From the NCBI GenBank assembly GCA_949128115.1, contig OX421962.1:62723787-62787786 (forward strand): a stretch of 64,000 bases of DNA, read 5' to 3'. This DNA comes from Anaspis maculata (taxonomy: Eukaryota; Arthropoda; Insecta; Coleoptera; Scraptiidae). Of the stretch, positions 12,260 to 25,115 are shown piece by piece. The position numbers were made by a program, and so were the translations under genes. The notes beneath the pieces were generated by a model, which searched no databases, was not told where the DNA came from, and saw only the letters and a program-made list of their open reading frames with translations. The first letter of the stretch is position 1, and every line of letters starts with the position of its first letter.

Positions 12260-13500
12260 TGGGAATTTTAGAAGGCGGAGGAAGAAGGAATTGCTCCATG
12301 CGCTGCAAGTTGTTTTGAGGATTTATGGAACGAAAACAAGATAGTTTTCAATTTTTTTGCGGGTGTTTTGGAGGGAGAAGCATGAAAAAATCGTCAATGA
12401 ATTTCGCTTCAGCGGGTCAAACTGACACCTGGAAACGTATTCTTGCCATCTAGAAATAAAAACTGAGAAATTCATATTTTGAAAAGTAAAATCAAAGTCA
12501 GATTGAATAAAAATATCTTGTAGAGGTTTATGCCGGCCAAAGCGCTTTTTCGGTCGGAAAAGATTCAATTTTTTTGATGGAAAACACTTTCCATGAAGAG
12601 AGCCACGACAGACGATTTGAATACGTTCTGTTGCGTGTTGAGAAATCAAAATCGATTAGGGTTCATTGAAAAACACAATCATAGGGGCCGCAAGCGGTGA
12701 TAATATTTCCGTGTGCTTATCTCTCATCGGCCTCTTATGTCGACGTATTTATGGGTGTTTCGGTGCACCAGACAATCTGGGAACGTATCCATCCAAGTTC
12801 AAAAAACTTCAAATGAGAGAAAGGACAAAGGAGGAATCGCTCCATGCGCTGCAAGTTCTTTTGAAGATTAATGGAACAAAAAAAATATATTTTTAATTTT
12901 TTTCGCAAGTGTTTCGGAAGGGGGCGGGGGCATGAGAAAATCGTCGTTGAATTTGGCTTCAGCGGTTCAAACTGACACCTGGAATCGTATTCTAATCATC
13001 TAGAAATAAAAACTGAAAAATTCATGTTTTGAAAAGTGAAATCAAAGTCAGATTGAATAAAAATGTCTTGTAAAGGTTTACGCCGGCCAAAGCGCTTTTT
13101 TGGTCGAAAAAGATTCAATTTTCTCAATGGAAAACACTCCCCATGCAGAAAGTCACGACAGACGATTTGAATACGTTCTGTTGCGTGTTTGGAAATCAAA
13201 ATCGATTAGGGTTCATTGACAAACACAACCATTAGGGGCCGCAAGCGGTGATAATATTTCCGTGTGTTTATCTCTCACGGCCTCTTATGTCGACGTATTT
13301 ATGGGTGTTTCGGTGCACCGGACAATCTTGGAACGTATCCATCCAGGTTCAGAAAACTTTAAATGGGAGGAAGGACAAAGGAGGAATTGTTCCATGCGCT
13401 GCAAGTTGTTTTGAAGATTTATGGAACAAAAAAAAAATAGTTTTCAATTTTTTTGCGGGTGTTTTGGAGGGAGGGGCATGAAAAAATCGTCGTTGAATTT
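12260..13500. repeat. Satellite array, block 1 (about 552-bp monomer)
   Basis: The first 2.2 copies of a tandem repeat with a period of about 552 bp. Landmarks in every copy are GCAAGCGGTGATAATAT, then CGTGTGTTTATCTCTC, GTCGACGTATTTATGGGTG, a GGAATTGCTCCATGCGCTGC box, GACACCTGGAAACG, and CGCCGGCCAAAGCGCTTTTT. Here the landmark GATAATAT lies near 12702 and 13250. These edge copies are more diverged from each other than the central ones. The short frames seen on both strands of each monomer recur only because the DNA repeats, and I treat them as non-coding. Confidence 0.95.
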
Positions 13501-14484
13501 GAACATAACTAGCTGCTTTCTCCAAAAAAGAATTTCAAAAACCCGAAAATCCCTGTTTGAAAGACGCTGCAACTTACTGTTCTAGCTATGGGCTTGAAGA
13601 CGTACTTGCTTTATTTGGTTCAGGTAGTATGTGGTTCAGGTACTTGCTAAGAACGAACTCCTCAACCGGTGATGGATGAATTTTGGTGAATAATCACTCA
13701 AAAGATTTATGGATCATGATGTCGGAAATATTCAACGTGTTTCAGGTGTCAATTCCACCGATTATGCCTGAGCTATGGGTTATTACCAAATATTGCCATA
13801 AAAAGGTACCTAAATTATGCTAGCCACTCCAGGCAACGCCGCAAGGTGCATCTCTCCCGCCAATTTTTTACGCCCACATTCTTGTGAGTGACCAACTTTC
13901 CGCCCTCCACCTCTATCACCGGCCAACCGCGATTGTATTCGGGTATCTACAACCGGTGGTGGAGTGGGTGCAGAGTTGAGAGAAACACAAAAAATGTTCA
14001 CGTAATATCGCGTATTGCCGCCAGGGAATAAATGCGATTACAATAGTCCTAAGTGTAGAAAAAAGAAACACGTCATTAACTCGTAATAATTTGGCGTAAT
14101 GCGTCTGATTTCCCTTATAAAAAGATGTCACCCAATACGTGTTAGGTACTCACCCCTACTATTCTGATTGGCAATAAACATTAAAGAGAAATGGTGAAGA
14201 CCCTGGGAAAAATTACCCTTAGAATAAGATATCATAGTGATTACTGCAGCAGCCAAAACGTAGGTTATTGGTAATTAGAGGTAGGTACCTACCTATCTTT
14301 AGGTACCTTGACAGAGTAGGCAGGCAAAAATTAAGCATTAGGTATTTTACGAATGAGAGTCTTGAAAAATTCGTGTGCAGAATTTTCGCCTCTGATTTAA
14401 TAGTCAAAAGGCCAATATCCGCAATGGATAAACATGATGAAATGATCGGGAATCAAGAAAAAAAAGGGGATTATTATAGATTTA
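13501..14484. other. Insertion of about 0.98 kb within the satellite
   Basis: The monomer is interrupted after GTTGAATTTG and resumes at CTTCAGCGCGTCAGACTGACACC. The inserted sequence has no recognised coding domain, and I could not identify terminal inverted repeats or a target duplication. It contains a GGTACC-rich low-complexity patch (about 14277-14306). It may be a decayed mobile element or a segment that was never satellite. Confidence 0.6.
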
Positions 14485-14900
14485 GCAGCTTCAGCGCGTC
14501 AGACTGACACCTGGAAACGATTTTGATCATCCAAAATTTCAAAATTTAATTTTTTTTAATAGTAAAATTAGAGTCAGATCGGAAAAAAATGTCTTTCACC
14601 TTGTACCTGAAAATTTACGCCGGCCAAAGCGCTTTATCGGTCAGAAAAGATTCTATTTTTTTGATGAAAAACACTTTCCATGCAGGAAAGCACAACAGAC
14701 GACTCAAATACGTTCTTTTGCGTGTTTGAAAATCAAAATCGATTAGAGTTCATTGAAAAACACAATTACTAGTGGCCGCAAGCGGTGATAATATTTTCGT
14801 GTGTTTATCTCTCATGGCCTCTTATGTCGACAAATTATGGTTGTTTTGGTGTACCGGACAATGTTGGAACGTATCCATTCAAGTTCAAACAAGCGAATAT
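14485..14900. repeat. Satellite array, partial monomer
   Basis: One partial copy of the 552-bp monomer between two insertions. Its GATAATAT landmark is near 14787. It is among the most diverged copies. Confidence 0.9.
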
Positions 14901-14927
14901 GCCTCATGGGCATGAGGCTAGGCTAAG

Positions 14928-15855
14928 TAGCGCACTTCCCTTTAGGAGGGTTAGTGAACGCAAAATGTTAATTAGGGTTCCACCGTTATTTGGGCAGAAA
15001 TTTCAATATGGCGGCCAAAATAGCGTCAGAATCATGAAATTTGGCTCTAAAATCAAAATGAATCGTACTATAGACAATATTAAGTCCCAAGTTTCATGAA
15101 AATCGTTTCACTAATAAGATATTTCCGAGGATATTTTAATATGGCGGCCAAGATGGTTGCAGAATGTTGAAATTTGACTGAAGAATAAGAATGATCATAC
15201 GAAAAAGAGGTAAGAGGTAAGTCCCAAGCTCCATGAAAATCGTTGAATGATGAGAAATTTCAATATGGCGGCCAAGATGGCGGCAGAGCATCATTTGTCC
15301 AAAATCGGATGTATTTTGATGAAGTTCACATTGCCTGTGAATCTCACGCAAATCGGACCACTTCCAGAGAAATTCAAAATGGCGGATCGAAGATTGCGGC
15401 CAAAAGACAAAAATCATTGGTCAACTTTATATGGTGGTCACGTACGTATTCGATTGGCGTTTGCACCACATCGATATCTTTTTTCGTTGAGGCATTACTC
15501 TCCTAGTTCTATCACTTGGAAACATGTTCAATAGTGAAAATACAAGATGGCGGCGGGGCATCAATTGTCGAAAATTGGATAGATCTTGATATGGTTTAGA
15601 TTGCCTACAAATTTCATCTCAATCGGATCACTTTAAAAGAAATTCAAAATGGCGGATCGAAGATGGCGGCAGAATAACAAAAAACCAAAAGTCAACTTGA
15701 CATCCTGGACATATGTATTATTGATCAGCGTTTACACCACATCGATATCTTTCTTCCCTGAGGAGTTATCCCGGGTAAAGACGGACGGACAGACGGACGG
15801 ACGGACAAAGTGAAGCTAAAAGCGCCTTTTTCCCATTTTTTGGGAAAGTGCGCTA
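14928..15855. mobile_element. Non-autonomous element with ATGGCGGC repeats, inserted in satellite
   Basis: The segment interrupting the satellite has short terminal inverted repeats: TAGCGCACTTCCC at 14928-14940 and GGGAAAGTGCGCTA at 15842-15855. Within it, a motif of the type ATATGGCGGCCAAGATGG recurs at least six times (near 15009, 15140, 15262, 15376, 15540 and 15650), spaced about 105-165 bp. Near the right end is an ACGG-rich simple repeat (15777-15810). Just outside the left TIR is a perfect 8-bp hairpin (GCCTCATG, 2-nt loop, CATGAGGC; 14901-14918). There is no transposase. The repeated core matches the YY1/PHO-type binding consensus, but no function is shown. Confidence 0.7.
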
Positions 15856-18800
15856 GAAATTTCCAATGGGAGAAAGGACAAAGGGAGAATTGCTCCGTGC
15901 GCTGCAAGTTCTTTTGAAGATTTATGAAACGAAAAAAAATGGTTGCAAATTTTTTTGAAGGTGTTTTGGAAGGGGTGGGGGAGACGAAGAAATCGTCGTT
16001 GAATTTGGCTTCAGCGGGTCAAACTGACACCTGGAAACGTATTCTGATCATCTAGAAATGAAAACTGGAAAATTCATATTTTGAAAAATTAAATTAGAGC
16101 CAGATGGAAGAAAAATGTCTTGTGAAGGTTTACGCCGGCCAAAGCACTTTTTCGGTCGAAGAAGATTCAATTTTTTGATGAAAAACACTTTTCATGCGGA
16201 AAACCACAACGGATGACTTGAATACGTTGTTTTGCGTGTTTGAGAATCAAAATCGATTAGAGTTCATTGAAAAACACAATTATTAGTGGCCGCAATGGGT
16301 GATAATATTTTCGTGTGTTTATCTCTCATGACCTTTTATGTAGACGTATTTATGGGTGTTCCGGTGTACCGGACAATATTGGAACGTATCCATCCAAGTT
16401 CAAAAAAGTTCAAATGGGAGGAAGGACATAATGGGAATTGCTCCATGCGCTGCAAGTTGTTTTGAAAATTTATGGAACGAAAAAAAATGGTTTTCAAATT
16501 TTTTTGAAGGTGTTCTGGAATAAGGTGGGGGACATGAAAAAATGGCAGTTGAATTTGGCTTCAGCGGGTCAATCTGACATTTGGAAACGTATTCTTATCA
16601 TCTGGAAATGAAAACTGGAAAATTCATGTTTTGAAAAATAAAATTAGAGTCAGATGGAAAAAAAATGTCTTGTAAAGGCTTACGCCGGCCAAAGCGCTTT
16701 TTAGGTTGAGAAAAATTCAATTTTTTTGATGAAAAACACTTTCCATGTGGAGAACCACAACGGACGACTTTGATACGTTCTTTTTTGTGTTTGAAAATCA
16801 AAATCGATCAGGATTAGTTGAAAAACACAATCATTAGGGGCCGCAAGCGGTGATAATATTTTCGTGTGTTTATCTCTCATGGCCTTTTATGTCGACGTAT
16901 TTATGGGTGGTTCGGTGTACCGGACAATATTGGAACGTATCCATCCAAGTTCAAAAAAGTTCAAATGGGAGGAAGGACAAAATGGGAATTGCTCCATGCG
17001 CTGCCAGTTCTTTTGAAGATTTATGGAACGAAAAAAAAAAATGATTTTCAAATTTTTTTGAAGGTGTTTTGGAATAAGGTGGGGGACATGAAAAAATCGC
17101 CGTTGAATTTGGCTTCAGCTGGTCAATCTGACACCTGGAAACGTGTTCTAATCATCTAGAAATGAAAACTGGAAAATTCATATTTTGAAAAATAAAATTA
17201 GAGTCAGATGAAAGAAAAATGTCTTGTAAAGGCTTACGCCGGCCAAAACGCTTTTTCGGTTGAGAAAAATTCAATTTTTTTGATGATAAACACTTTCCAT
17301 GCGGAAAACCACAACGGACGACTTTAATACGTTCTTTTTTGTGTTTGAAAATCAAAATCGTTCGGGATTAACTGAAAAACACAATCATTAGGGGCCGCAA
17401 TGGGTGATAATATTTTCGTGTGTTTATCTCTCATGGCCTTTTATGTCGACGTATTTATGGGTGGTTCGGTGTACCGGACAATATTGGAACGTATCCATCC
17501 AAGTTCAAAAAAGTTCAAATGGGAGGAAGGACAAAATGGGAATTGCTCCATACGCTGCAAGTTCTTTTGAAGATTCATGGAACGAAAAAAAAATGGTTTT
17601 CAAATTTTTTTTGAAGGTGTTCTGGATTAAGGTGGGGGACATGAAAAAATCGCAGTTGAATTTGGCTTCAGCGGGTCAATCTGACATTTGGAAACGTATT
17701 CTTATCATCTGGAAATGAAAACTGGAAAATTCATATTTTGAAAAATAAAATTAGAGTCAGATGGAAAAAAAATGTCTTGTAAAGGCTAACGCCGGCCAAA
17801 GCGCTTTTTAGGTTGAGAAAAATTCAATTTTTTTGATGAAAAATACTTTCCATGTGGAGAACCACAACGGACGACTTTGATACGTTCTTTTTTGTGTTTG
17901 AAAATCAAAATCGATCAGGATGAGTTGAAAAACACAATCATTAGGGGCCGCAAGCGGTGATAATATTTTCGTGTGTTTATCTCTCATGGCCTTTCATGTC
18001 GACGTATTTATGGGTGGTTCGGTGTACCGGACAATATTGGAACGTATCCATCCAAGTTCAAAAAAGTTCAAATGGGAGGAAGGACAAAATGGGAATTGCT
18101 CCATGCGCTGCAAGTTCTTTTGAAGATTTATGGAACGAAAAAAAAAAATGATTTTCAAATTTTTTTGAAGGTGTTTTGGAATAAGGTGGGGGACATGGAA
18201 AAATCGCCGTTGAATTTGGCTTCAGCTGGTCAATCTGACACCTGGAAACGTGTTCTAATCATCTAGAAATGAAAACTGGAAAATTCATATTTTGAAAAAT
18301 AAAATTAGAGTCAGATGAAAGAAAAATGTCTTGTAAAGGCTTACGCCGGCCAAAACGCTTTTTCGGTTGAGAAAAATTCAATTTTTTTGATGATAAACAC
18401 TTTCCATGCGGAAAACCACAACGGACGACTTTAATACGTTCTTTTTTGTGTTTGAAAATCAAAATCGTTCGGGATTAACTGAAAAACACAATCATTAGGG
18501 GCCGCAATGGGTGATAATATTTTCGTGTGTTTATCTCTCATGGCCTTTTATGTCGACGTATTTATGGGTGGTTCGGTGTACCGGACAATATTGGAACGTA
18601 TCCATCCAAGTTCAAAAAAGTTCAAATGGGAGGAAGGACAAAATGGGAATTGCTCCATACGCTGCAAGTTCTTTTGAAGATTCATGGAACGAAAAAAAAA
18701 TGGTTTTCAAATTTTGTTGAAGGTGTTCTGGATTAAGGTGGGGGACATGAAAAAATCGCAGTTGAATTTGGCTTCAGCGGGTCAATCTGACATTTGGAAA

Positions 18801-20540
18801 CGTATTCTTATCATCTGGAAATGAAAACTGGAAAATTCATATTTTGAAAAATAAAATTAGAGTCAGATGGAAAAAAAAAAGTCTTGTAAAGGCTAACGCC
18901 GGCCAAAGCGCTTTTTAGGTTGAGAAAAATTCAATTTTTTTGATGAAAAATACTTTCCATGTGGAGAACCACAACGGACGACTTTGATACGTTCTTTTTT
19001 GTGTTTGAAAATCAAAATCGATCAGGATGAGTTGAAAAACACAATCATTAGGGGCCGCAAGCGGTGATAATATTTTCGTGTGTTTATCTCTCATGGCCTT
19101 TTATGTCGACGTATTTATGGGTGGTTCGGTGTACCGGACAATATTGGAACCTATCCATCCAAGTTCAAAAAAGTTCAAATGGGAGGAAGGACAAAATGGG
19201 AATTGCTCCATACGCTGCAAGTTCTTTTGAAGATTTATGGAACGAAAAAAAATGGTTTTCAAATTTGGTTGAAGGTGTTCTGGAATAAGGTGGGGGACAT
19301 GAAAAAATCGCAGTTGAATTTGGCTTCAGCGGGTCAATCGGACACCTGGAAACGTATTCTAATCATTTGGAAATGAGAACTGGAAAATTCATATTTTGAA
19401 AAATAAAATTAGAGTCAGATGAAAGAAAAATGTCTTGTAAAGGCTTACGCCGGTCAAAGCGCTTTTTCGGTTGAGAAAAATTCAATTTTTTTGATGATAA
19501 ACACTTTCCATGCGGAAAACCACAACGGACGACTTTAATACGTTCTTTTTTGTGTTTGAAAATCAAAATCGATCAGGATTAATTGAAAAACACAATCATT
19601 AGGGGCCGCAATGGGTGATAATATTTTCGTGTGTTTATCTCTCATGGCCTTTTATGTCGACGTATTTATGGGTGGTTCGGTGTACCGGACAATATTGGAA
19701 CGTATCCATCCAAGTTCAAAAAAGTTCAAATGGGAGGAAGGACAAAATGGGAATTGCTCCATGCGCTGCAAGTTGTTTTGAAAATTTATGGAACGAAAAA
19801 AAATGGTTCTCAAATTTTTTTGAAGGTGTTCTGGAATAAGGTGGGGGACATGAAAAAATGGCAGTTGAATTTGGCTTCAGCGGGTCAATCTGACACCTGG
19901 AAACGTATTCTTATCATCTGGAAATGAAAACTGGAAAATTCATATTTTGAAAAATAAAATTAGAGTCAGATGAAAAAAAAAGTCTTGTAAAGGCTTACGC
20001 CGGCCAAAGCGCTTTTTAGGTTGAGAAAAATTCAATTTTTTTGATGAAAAACACTTTCTATGTGGAGAACCACAACAGACGGCTTAAATGCGTTATTAGG
20101 CGTGTTCGGAAATCAAAATCGAATAGGATTAATTGAGAAACACAATCATTAGGAGCTGCAAGCGGTGATAATATATCCGTGTGTTTATCTCTCATGGCCT
20201 TTTATGTCGACATTTTGATGGGTGTTTCGGTGTACCAGACAATGTTGGAACGTATCCATCCAAGTAAAAAAAAATTTCAAATGGTAGGAAGGAAGAAGGA
20301 GGAATTGCTCCATGCGCTGCAAGCTCTTTTGAAGATTTAAGGAACAAAAAAAAATGGTTTTGAAATTTTTCGCGCGTCTTTTGGAGGGAGGTAGAGGGGA
20401 CATGAAAAAATCGTCGTTGAATTTGGCTTCAGCGGGTCAAACCGACACTTGGAAACGTATTCTAATCATCTAGAGATGAAAACTTGAAAATTCATTTTTT
20501 GGAAAGTTAAATCAGAGTCAGATTCAAGAAAAATGTCTTG
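15856..20540. repeat. Satellite array, block 2, with dimeric higher-order repeat
   Basis: About 8.5 consecutive monomers, with the landmark GATAATAT near 16303, 16852, 17406, 17959, 18513, 19066, 19617 and 20168, a spacing of 549-554 bp. Neighbouring monomers differ at many sites, but every second one is nearly identical. Copies starting near 16843 and 17948 share GCCGTTGAATTTGGCTTCAG and the GTGTTCTAATC variant. Copies starting near 17395 and 18502 share GCAATGGGTG, the ATACGCTGC variant and CTGGATTAAGG. This is a two-monomer higher-order repeat of about 1105 bp that has recently amplified. The copies at 19054 and 19605 look like recombinants of the two types. Each monomer has open frames of 64-104 codons, considered non-coding. 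Confidence 0.95.
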
Positions 20541-22196
20541 TATTAGTACAGGAAAATTAGTAAAAAAATCGGCAAAACCTCGGAATAAATATGGACGTCA
20601 TGAAAATTTGATATTCTGTTCAGAATTGAGTGCTCTACAACATATCCAAAATCGCCAAAAATCGCACCCGGGGGTTTGAGTTATTGGAGGGGGGGTAAAA
20701 AATTTCATGTAAAAATGGAGGGGATGGAACCCGTCAATCAATTGGATGCGAATACATTATAGTTCGATGTATCATATCCCCTTGATACCATTTTGGCATA
20801 AAAAGTGTCCTTCATTGTTGAAGGGGAGTAGTGGGGGGGCGAAGCTCTGCAAGGTGGTCCATTTTGTTTTTCTGGCCATGTAAAACCGATCCCGACAAGT
20901 TTGGTATCTTTTCCGACTAAATTCAATCTCGTGAACTCGTATCCGATGTGTAAATTTGAATGAAAACAAGTTTGAACAAGTTAACTTGAGAAAACTTGTT
21001 TTTTCTTTGACAATTTTGACGAATTTTTTTTTTACTGTTGGAGGTGTTCATTTCCAGAAAATTCTCAGGGACCATTGAATTGAAGTGTGTTCTCCACATA
21101 AATCATCCACTCGATGTATAATTTTGTTTCTCGAGTTTAAAAAATCGATTTGAACTTGAGCCGGCACGGCGCGTCGTCTACTACTGACCAGAACACTACA
21201 GCATGCACCTTTAAATGAAAACACCTCAAACTGTTGAAAAAATAACAACTCATCTTTGAAAATTGGAGGATCTGTGGAGAATTGAATTTCCTATAACATA
21301 AACAAAATCGCCATGAATCGCACTGCAGAGTTTTGAGTTATTCAAGTGGAGAGGTAACAGTTCATAGAGTATGAATCCTGTCAAAGTGTTATCCTCCTCC
21401 TCGAATAACTCAAAATCCTGCATTGTGATTCATGGCGATTTTGTTCATGTTATAGGGAATTCAGTTCTGCACAAGTCCTCCATATTTCAAAGGTGAGTTG
21501 TTATTTCTTCAATAGTTTGAGGTGTTTCCATTTGAAGGTGCATGCTGTAAAGTTCTGGTCAGTAGTAGACGACGCGCCGTGCCGACTCAAGTTCAAATCG
21601 ATTTTTTAAACTCGAGAAACAAAATTATGCATCGAGTGGATGATTTTTGTGGAGAATACACTTCAATTTAATGGTCCCTGAAAATTTTCCAAAAATGAAC
21701 GCCTCCAACAGTAAAACAAAAATTCGTCAAAATTGTCAAAGAAAAAACAAGTTTTCTCGAGTTAACTGGTTCAAACTTGTTTTTATCCAAATTTACACAT
21801 CGAATATGAGTTCAGGAGATTGAATTTAGTCGGAAAAGATACCAAACTTGTCGTGATCGGTTCTACATGGCCAAAAAAACAAAATGGACCATCTAGCAGA
21901 GCTTCGCCCCCCCACTACTCCCCTTCAACAATGATGGACAATTTTTGTGCCAAAAAAGTATCAATGGAATATGATACGTCGAACTATAATGTATTCGCAT
22001 CCAGTGGATTGACGGGTTCCATCCCCTCCATTTTTATCTGCAATTTTTTACCCCCCCTCCAATAATTCAAAACCCCCGGGTGCGATTTTTGGCGATTTTG
22101 GATATGTTGTAGAGCACTCAATTTTGAACAAAATATCAATTTTTCAGGACGTCCATATTTTTCCCGAGGTTGAAATCTATCTTTCTTGTACTATAT
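20541..22196. mobile_element. Foldback element (copy 1), about 1.65 kb, inserted in satellite
   Basis: Two arms of about 800 bp in inverted orientation, centred near 21365. The left end TAGTACAGGAAA pairs with the right end TTTCTTGTACTA, and the blocks around 20640 (GAGTGCTCTACAACATATCC) and 22105 are complementary. The satellite reads GTCTTGTA before it and resumes with AGGTTTATGCCGG after it, so the insertion split one monomer. The flanking TAT may be the target duplication. No transposase is present. Similar short frames appear in both arms because of the symmetry. A second copy lies at 56254-58678. Confidence 0.88.
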
Positions 22197-23580
22197 AGGT
22201 TTATGCCGGCCAAAGCGCTTTTTCGGTCGAGAAAAACAAAATGTTTTTTATGAAAAACACTTTCCATGCAGAAAACCACAACAGACGGCTTAAATGCGTT
22301 CTTAGGCGTGTTTGGAAATCAAAATCGAATAGGATTAATTGAGAAACACAATCATTAGGGGCTGCAAGCGGTGATAATATATCCGTGTGTTTATCTCTCA
22401 TGGCCTCTTATGTCGACATTTTGATGGGTGTTTTGGTGTACCGGACAATGTTGGAACGTATCCATCATCCAAGTTCAAAAAATTTCAAATGGTACGAAGG
22501 AAGAAGGAGGAAATGCTCCATGCGCTGCAAGCTCTTTTGAAGATTTATGGAACGAAAAAAAAAATGGTTTTGAAATTTTTCGCGCGTCTTTTGGAGGGAG
22601 GTCGAGGGGACATGAAAAAATTGTCGTTGATATTGGCTTCAGCAGCTCAAACCAAGACCTGGAAACGTGCTTTGATCATCTAAAGATAAAAACTGAAAAA
22701 TTCATTCTTTGAAAAGTAAAATTAGAGTCAGATTGGAGATAAATGTCTTGTAAAGGTTTATGCTTGCCAAAGCGCTTTTTCGGTCGAGAAAAACTAATTT
22801 TCTTTATGAAAAACACTTCCCATGCACAAAAACACAACAGATGGCTTGAATGGGTTTTTATGCGTGTTTGGAAATCAAAACCGAATAGGGTTCATTGAAA
22901 AACACAATCATCAGGGGCTGCAAGCGGTGATAATATTTCAGTGTGTTTATCCCTCATGGCCTCTTATGTCGACATTTTAATGGGTGTTTCGGTGTACCAG
23001 ACAATGTTGGAACGTATCCATCCAAGTTCAAAAAATTTCGAATGGGAGGAAGGAAGAAGGAGGAATTGCTCCATGCGCTGCAAGCTCTTTTGAAGATTCG
23101 TGGAACGACTAATAATGGTTTTTAAATTTTTTTGCGGGTGTTTTGGAGAGGGTGTAGGGGACATAAAAAAATTGTCGTTGAATTTGGCTTCAGCGGGTCA
23201 AACCGACACCTGGAAACGTATTCTAATCACCCAGAGATGAAAACTCAAAAATTCATTTTTTGAAAGGTAAAATTAGAGTCAGATCGAAGAAAAATGTTTT
23301 GTGGAGGTTTACGCCGCCTAAAACGCTTTTTCGGTCAGAAACGATTTTATTTTTTTGATGAAAAACATTTTTCATGCTGAAAAGCACAACAGACAACTTG
23401 AATGCGTTCTGTGGAATGTTCCGGAATCAAAATCGATTAGGGTTCATCAGAAAACACAATCAGGAGGGGCTGCAAGCGGTGATGATATTTCCGTGTGTTT
23501 ATCTCCTACGGACCTCTATGTTCACATTTCAATGAGTGCTTAGGATGCATCAGAAAATATGTTCAGAAACATTGGTGGGT
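22197..23580. repeat. Satellite array, block 3
   Basis: The last 2.5 monomers of the 552-bp satellite, landmarks near 22373, 22930 and 23482. They share variants such as GTCGACATTTTGATGGGTG or its near match with the copy at 20168, and differ from the central dimers. Similarity fades after about 23580, the array edge. Confidence 0.93.
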
Positions 23581-24174
23581 AATACCCAAGTACCAATGTC
23601 GAGCACAAGTAGCGACGTCTGTCTGTCAGCGGGTTGAACTGCCGGTACTAGTCTAGCTCTTATACACCAACGCCATCCGATGACATTATTACGCACATAC
23701 TCTTAGCCCGCTTCCTCACTTCACCTCATCATAGTCCTGGAAGAGGAGGCTTAAACACACATTCATCGTTCCGTGTATTATAATTTACAATATTTATACA
23801 ATTATTATGTACAATATTGAATTATCACTTCAGCAGCTGTGAAATATTACGCATCTGGGTCATGTGGATAAGAACCAATTTACATCTTTTAAGTGCACAA
23901 TAAGAACCAAATGAACAAACAATTTCAAACTGGTGAACAATGATGTAGAGAATGCGTGCATGCGTAAGTGGTAAACGCTATGAAATTAAAAGTCAGTGCT
24001 GTAAACTTTTACAGCTACCTGTGAGCAGAATAGGTAAAAAATCGGTTGTGTCACTCCAAAACTTCCCCGACGAGTAGCAGGGAACGAATGGGAATTTCAA
24101 TATGAGACGTCCCTTCGGGTGGGCTGGGAAGTTAGAATTCGAGAGAAAGATTGAATAATTGAGATATTATCTCG
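23581..24174. other. Unique AT-rich sequence, no gene seen
   Basis: Beyond the satellite edge I see no repeat copy, domain or exon. Contains several short TA-rich runs. Confidence 0.4.
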
Positions 24175-25115
24175 AATACGGGGCTTCATTTTTTGCTCCA
24201 TCATTTGAGTCTGGTCTCCATAAGCCATCAGGCCGGTTACTCATTTTAAAGTTGAAAACTCTCGGAAAACTTGGAGAATTTTGAGAGCACAATGCCTGAA
24301 AATGTTCAAGAATCACACCTACTCTGTGTTTGGAAAAAGTTGGTATAAATCTGTTCACAAACTTAAAAGTTGAAAATTCGCAGTTTTTCACAAGGAACCA
24401 AATTATGTAGAAAGAAAAACGAGTGAGGCAGTCAGACGCATTGGTACATGGATGAAGGTGAACGATCTGGAACTGGCCCAACAGAAAGATTGAAAATAAT
24501 TCAAAGAAAATTGAAAATTATCAAGTTTCAATTTTCTGGGAAAACCTTGATTTTTTTCCCAAATCATATAATTGTAAAAGTCGTCAATTACGACTTCACT
24601 CTTAGCTCCATTATCTAAGTCGATTTTGATAACCCAGGCCTGTTTTACATCTCCAACAGTTATATTCGCGGGAAATTGAAAAAAATGGTTGGAAAAGGTT
24701 CAAAAGCCAGTTACTCTTGTATAAAGAAAAAATGTGGAAAATCTGTTCAGGGGATAAAAAGTTGGAAGATTTGCAGTTTTTCCAGAGATGAAAACTCGGA
24801 AACCATGGATCCAATTTCGAAAATCTTCCCTTCAAAAATCTGCACCTGAAATCAATATTTCGTGGGGCTCACCGCATGTCAAAGTTTGCATTGCAGTTTT
24901 TTCGAAATGTGCCAATTTCATTTTGAAAAAATTACTTTCGGAAAACCGGAACCGTGCCAATTTTGAAATGGTTCAACACGATGCCCAATCCGATCTTCTT
25001 CCGATATCGCAGTTGGAATTTTTCGAAAAAAAGTCGATCTCTGAGCAGGAATGAATTTTTGAGTGGAGTCCTGCTTCAAAAGCGAGTCAAAATACGGACG
25101 AGATGCCCTCTCGGG
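24175..25115 (-). repeat. Dispersed repeat R1, two inverted partial copies
   Basis: The region corresponds, in reverse orientation, to the dispersed repeat also found at about 48190-49090 and 59090-60020. Shared blocks include a GCAGTTTTT box next to a CAAAATGAAAATTG-like box, the ACACGGTTTCGG/GGAACCGTG area, AACATTCT beside CGAGAGTT, and AGCTCAAAATG. The piece at 24175-24560 and that at 24575-25115 each match the same end, so two partial copies lie in tandem. No coding domain was found. Confidence 0.6.

Noticed and set aside
13248..19927. Recurrent open frames of 60-104 codons on both strands in the satellite
   Set aside because: They repeat only because the monomer repeats, overlap each other on both strands and in two frames, show no domain, and vary in length with indels in the A-runs.
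20738..22065. Similar short peptides (NLVGKDTKLV...) in both arms of the foldback and at 58300
   Set aside because: Similarity is due to DNA copies of the same element; no start, domain or splice support.
12260..23580. CRISPR array
   Set aside because: The repeat unit is about 552 bp and contiguous, without short repeats and unique spacers; the genome is eukaryotic.
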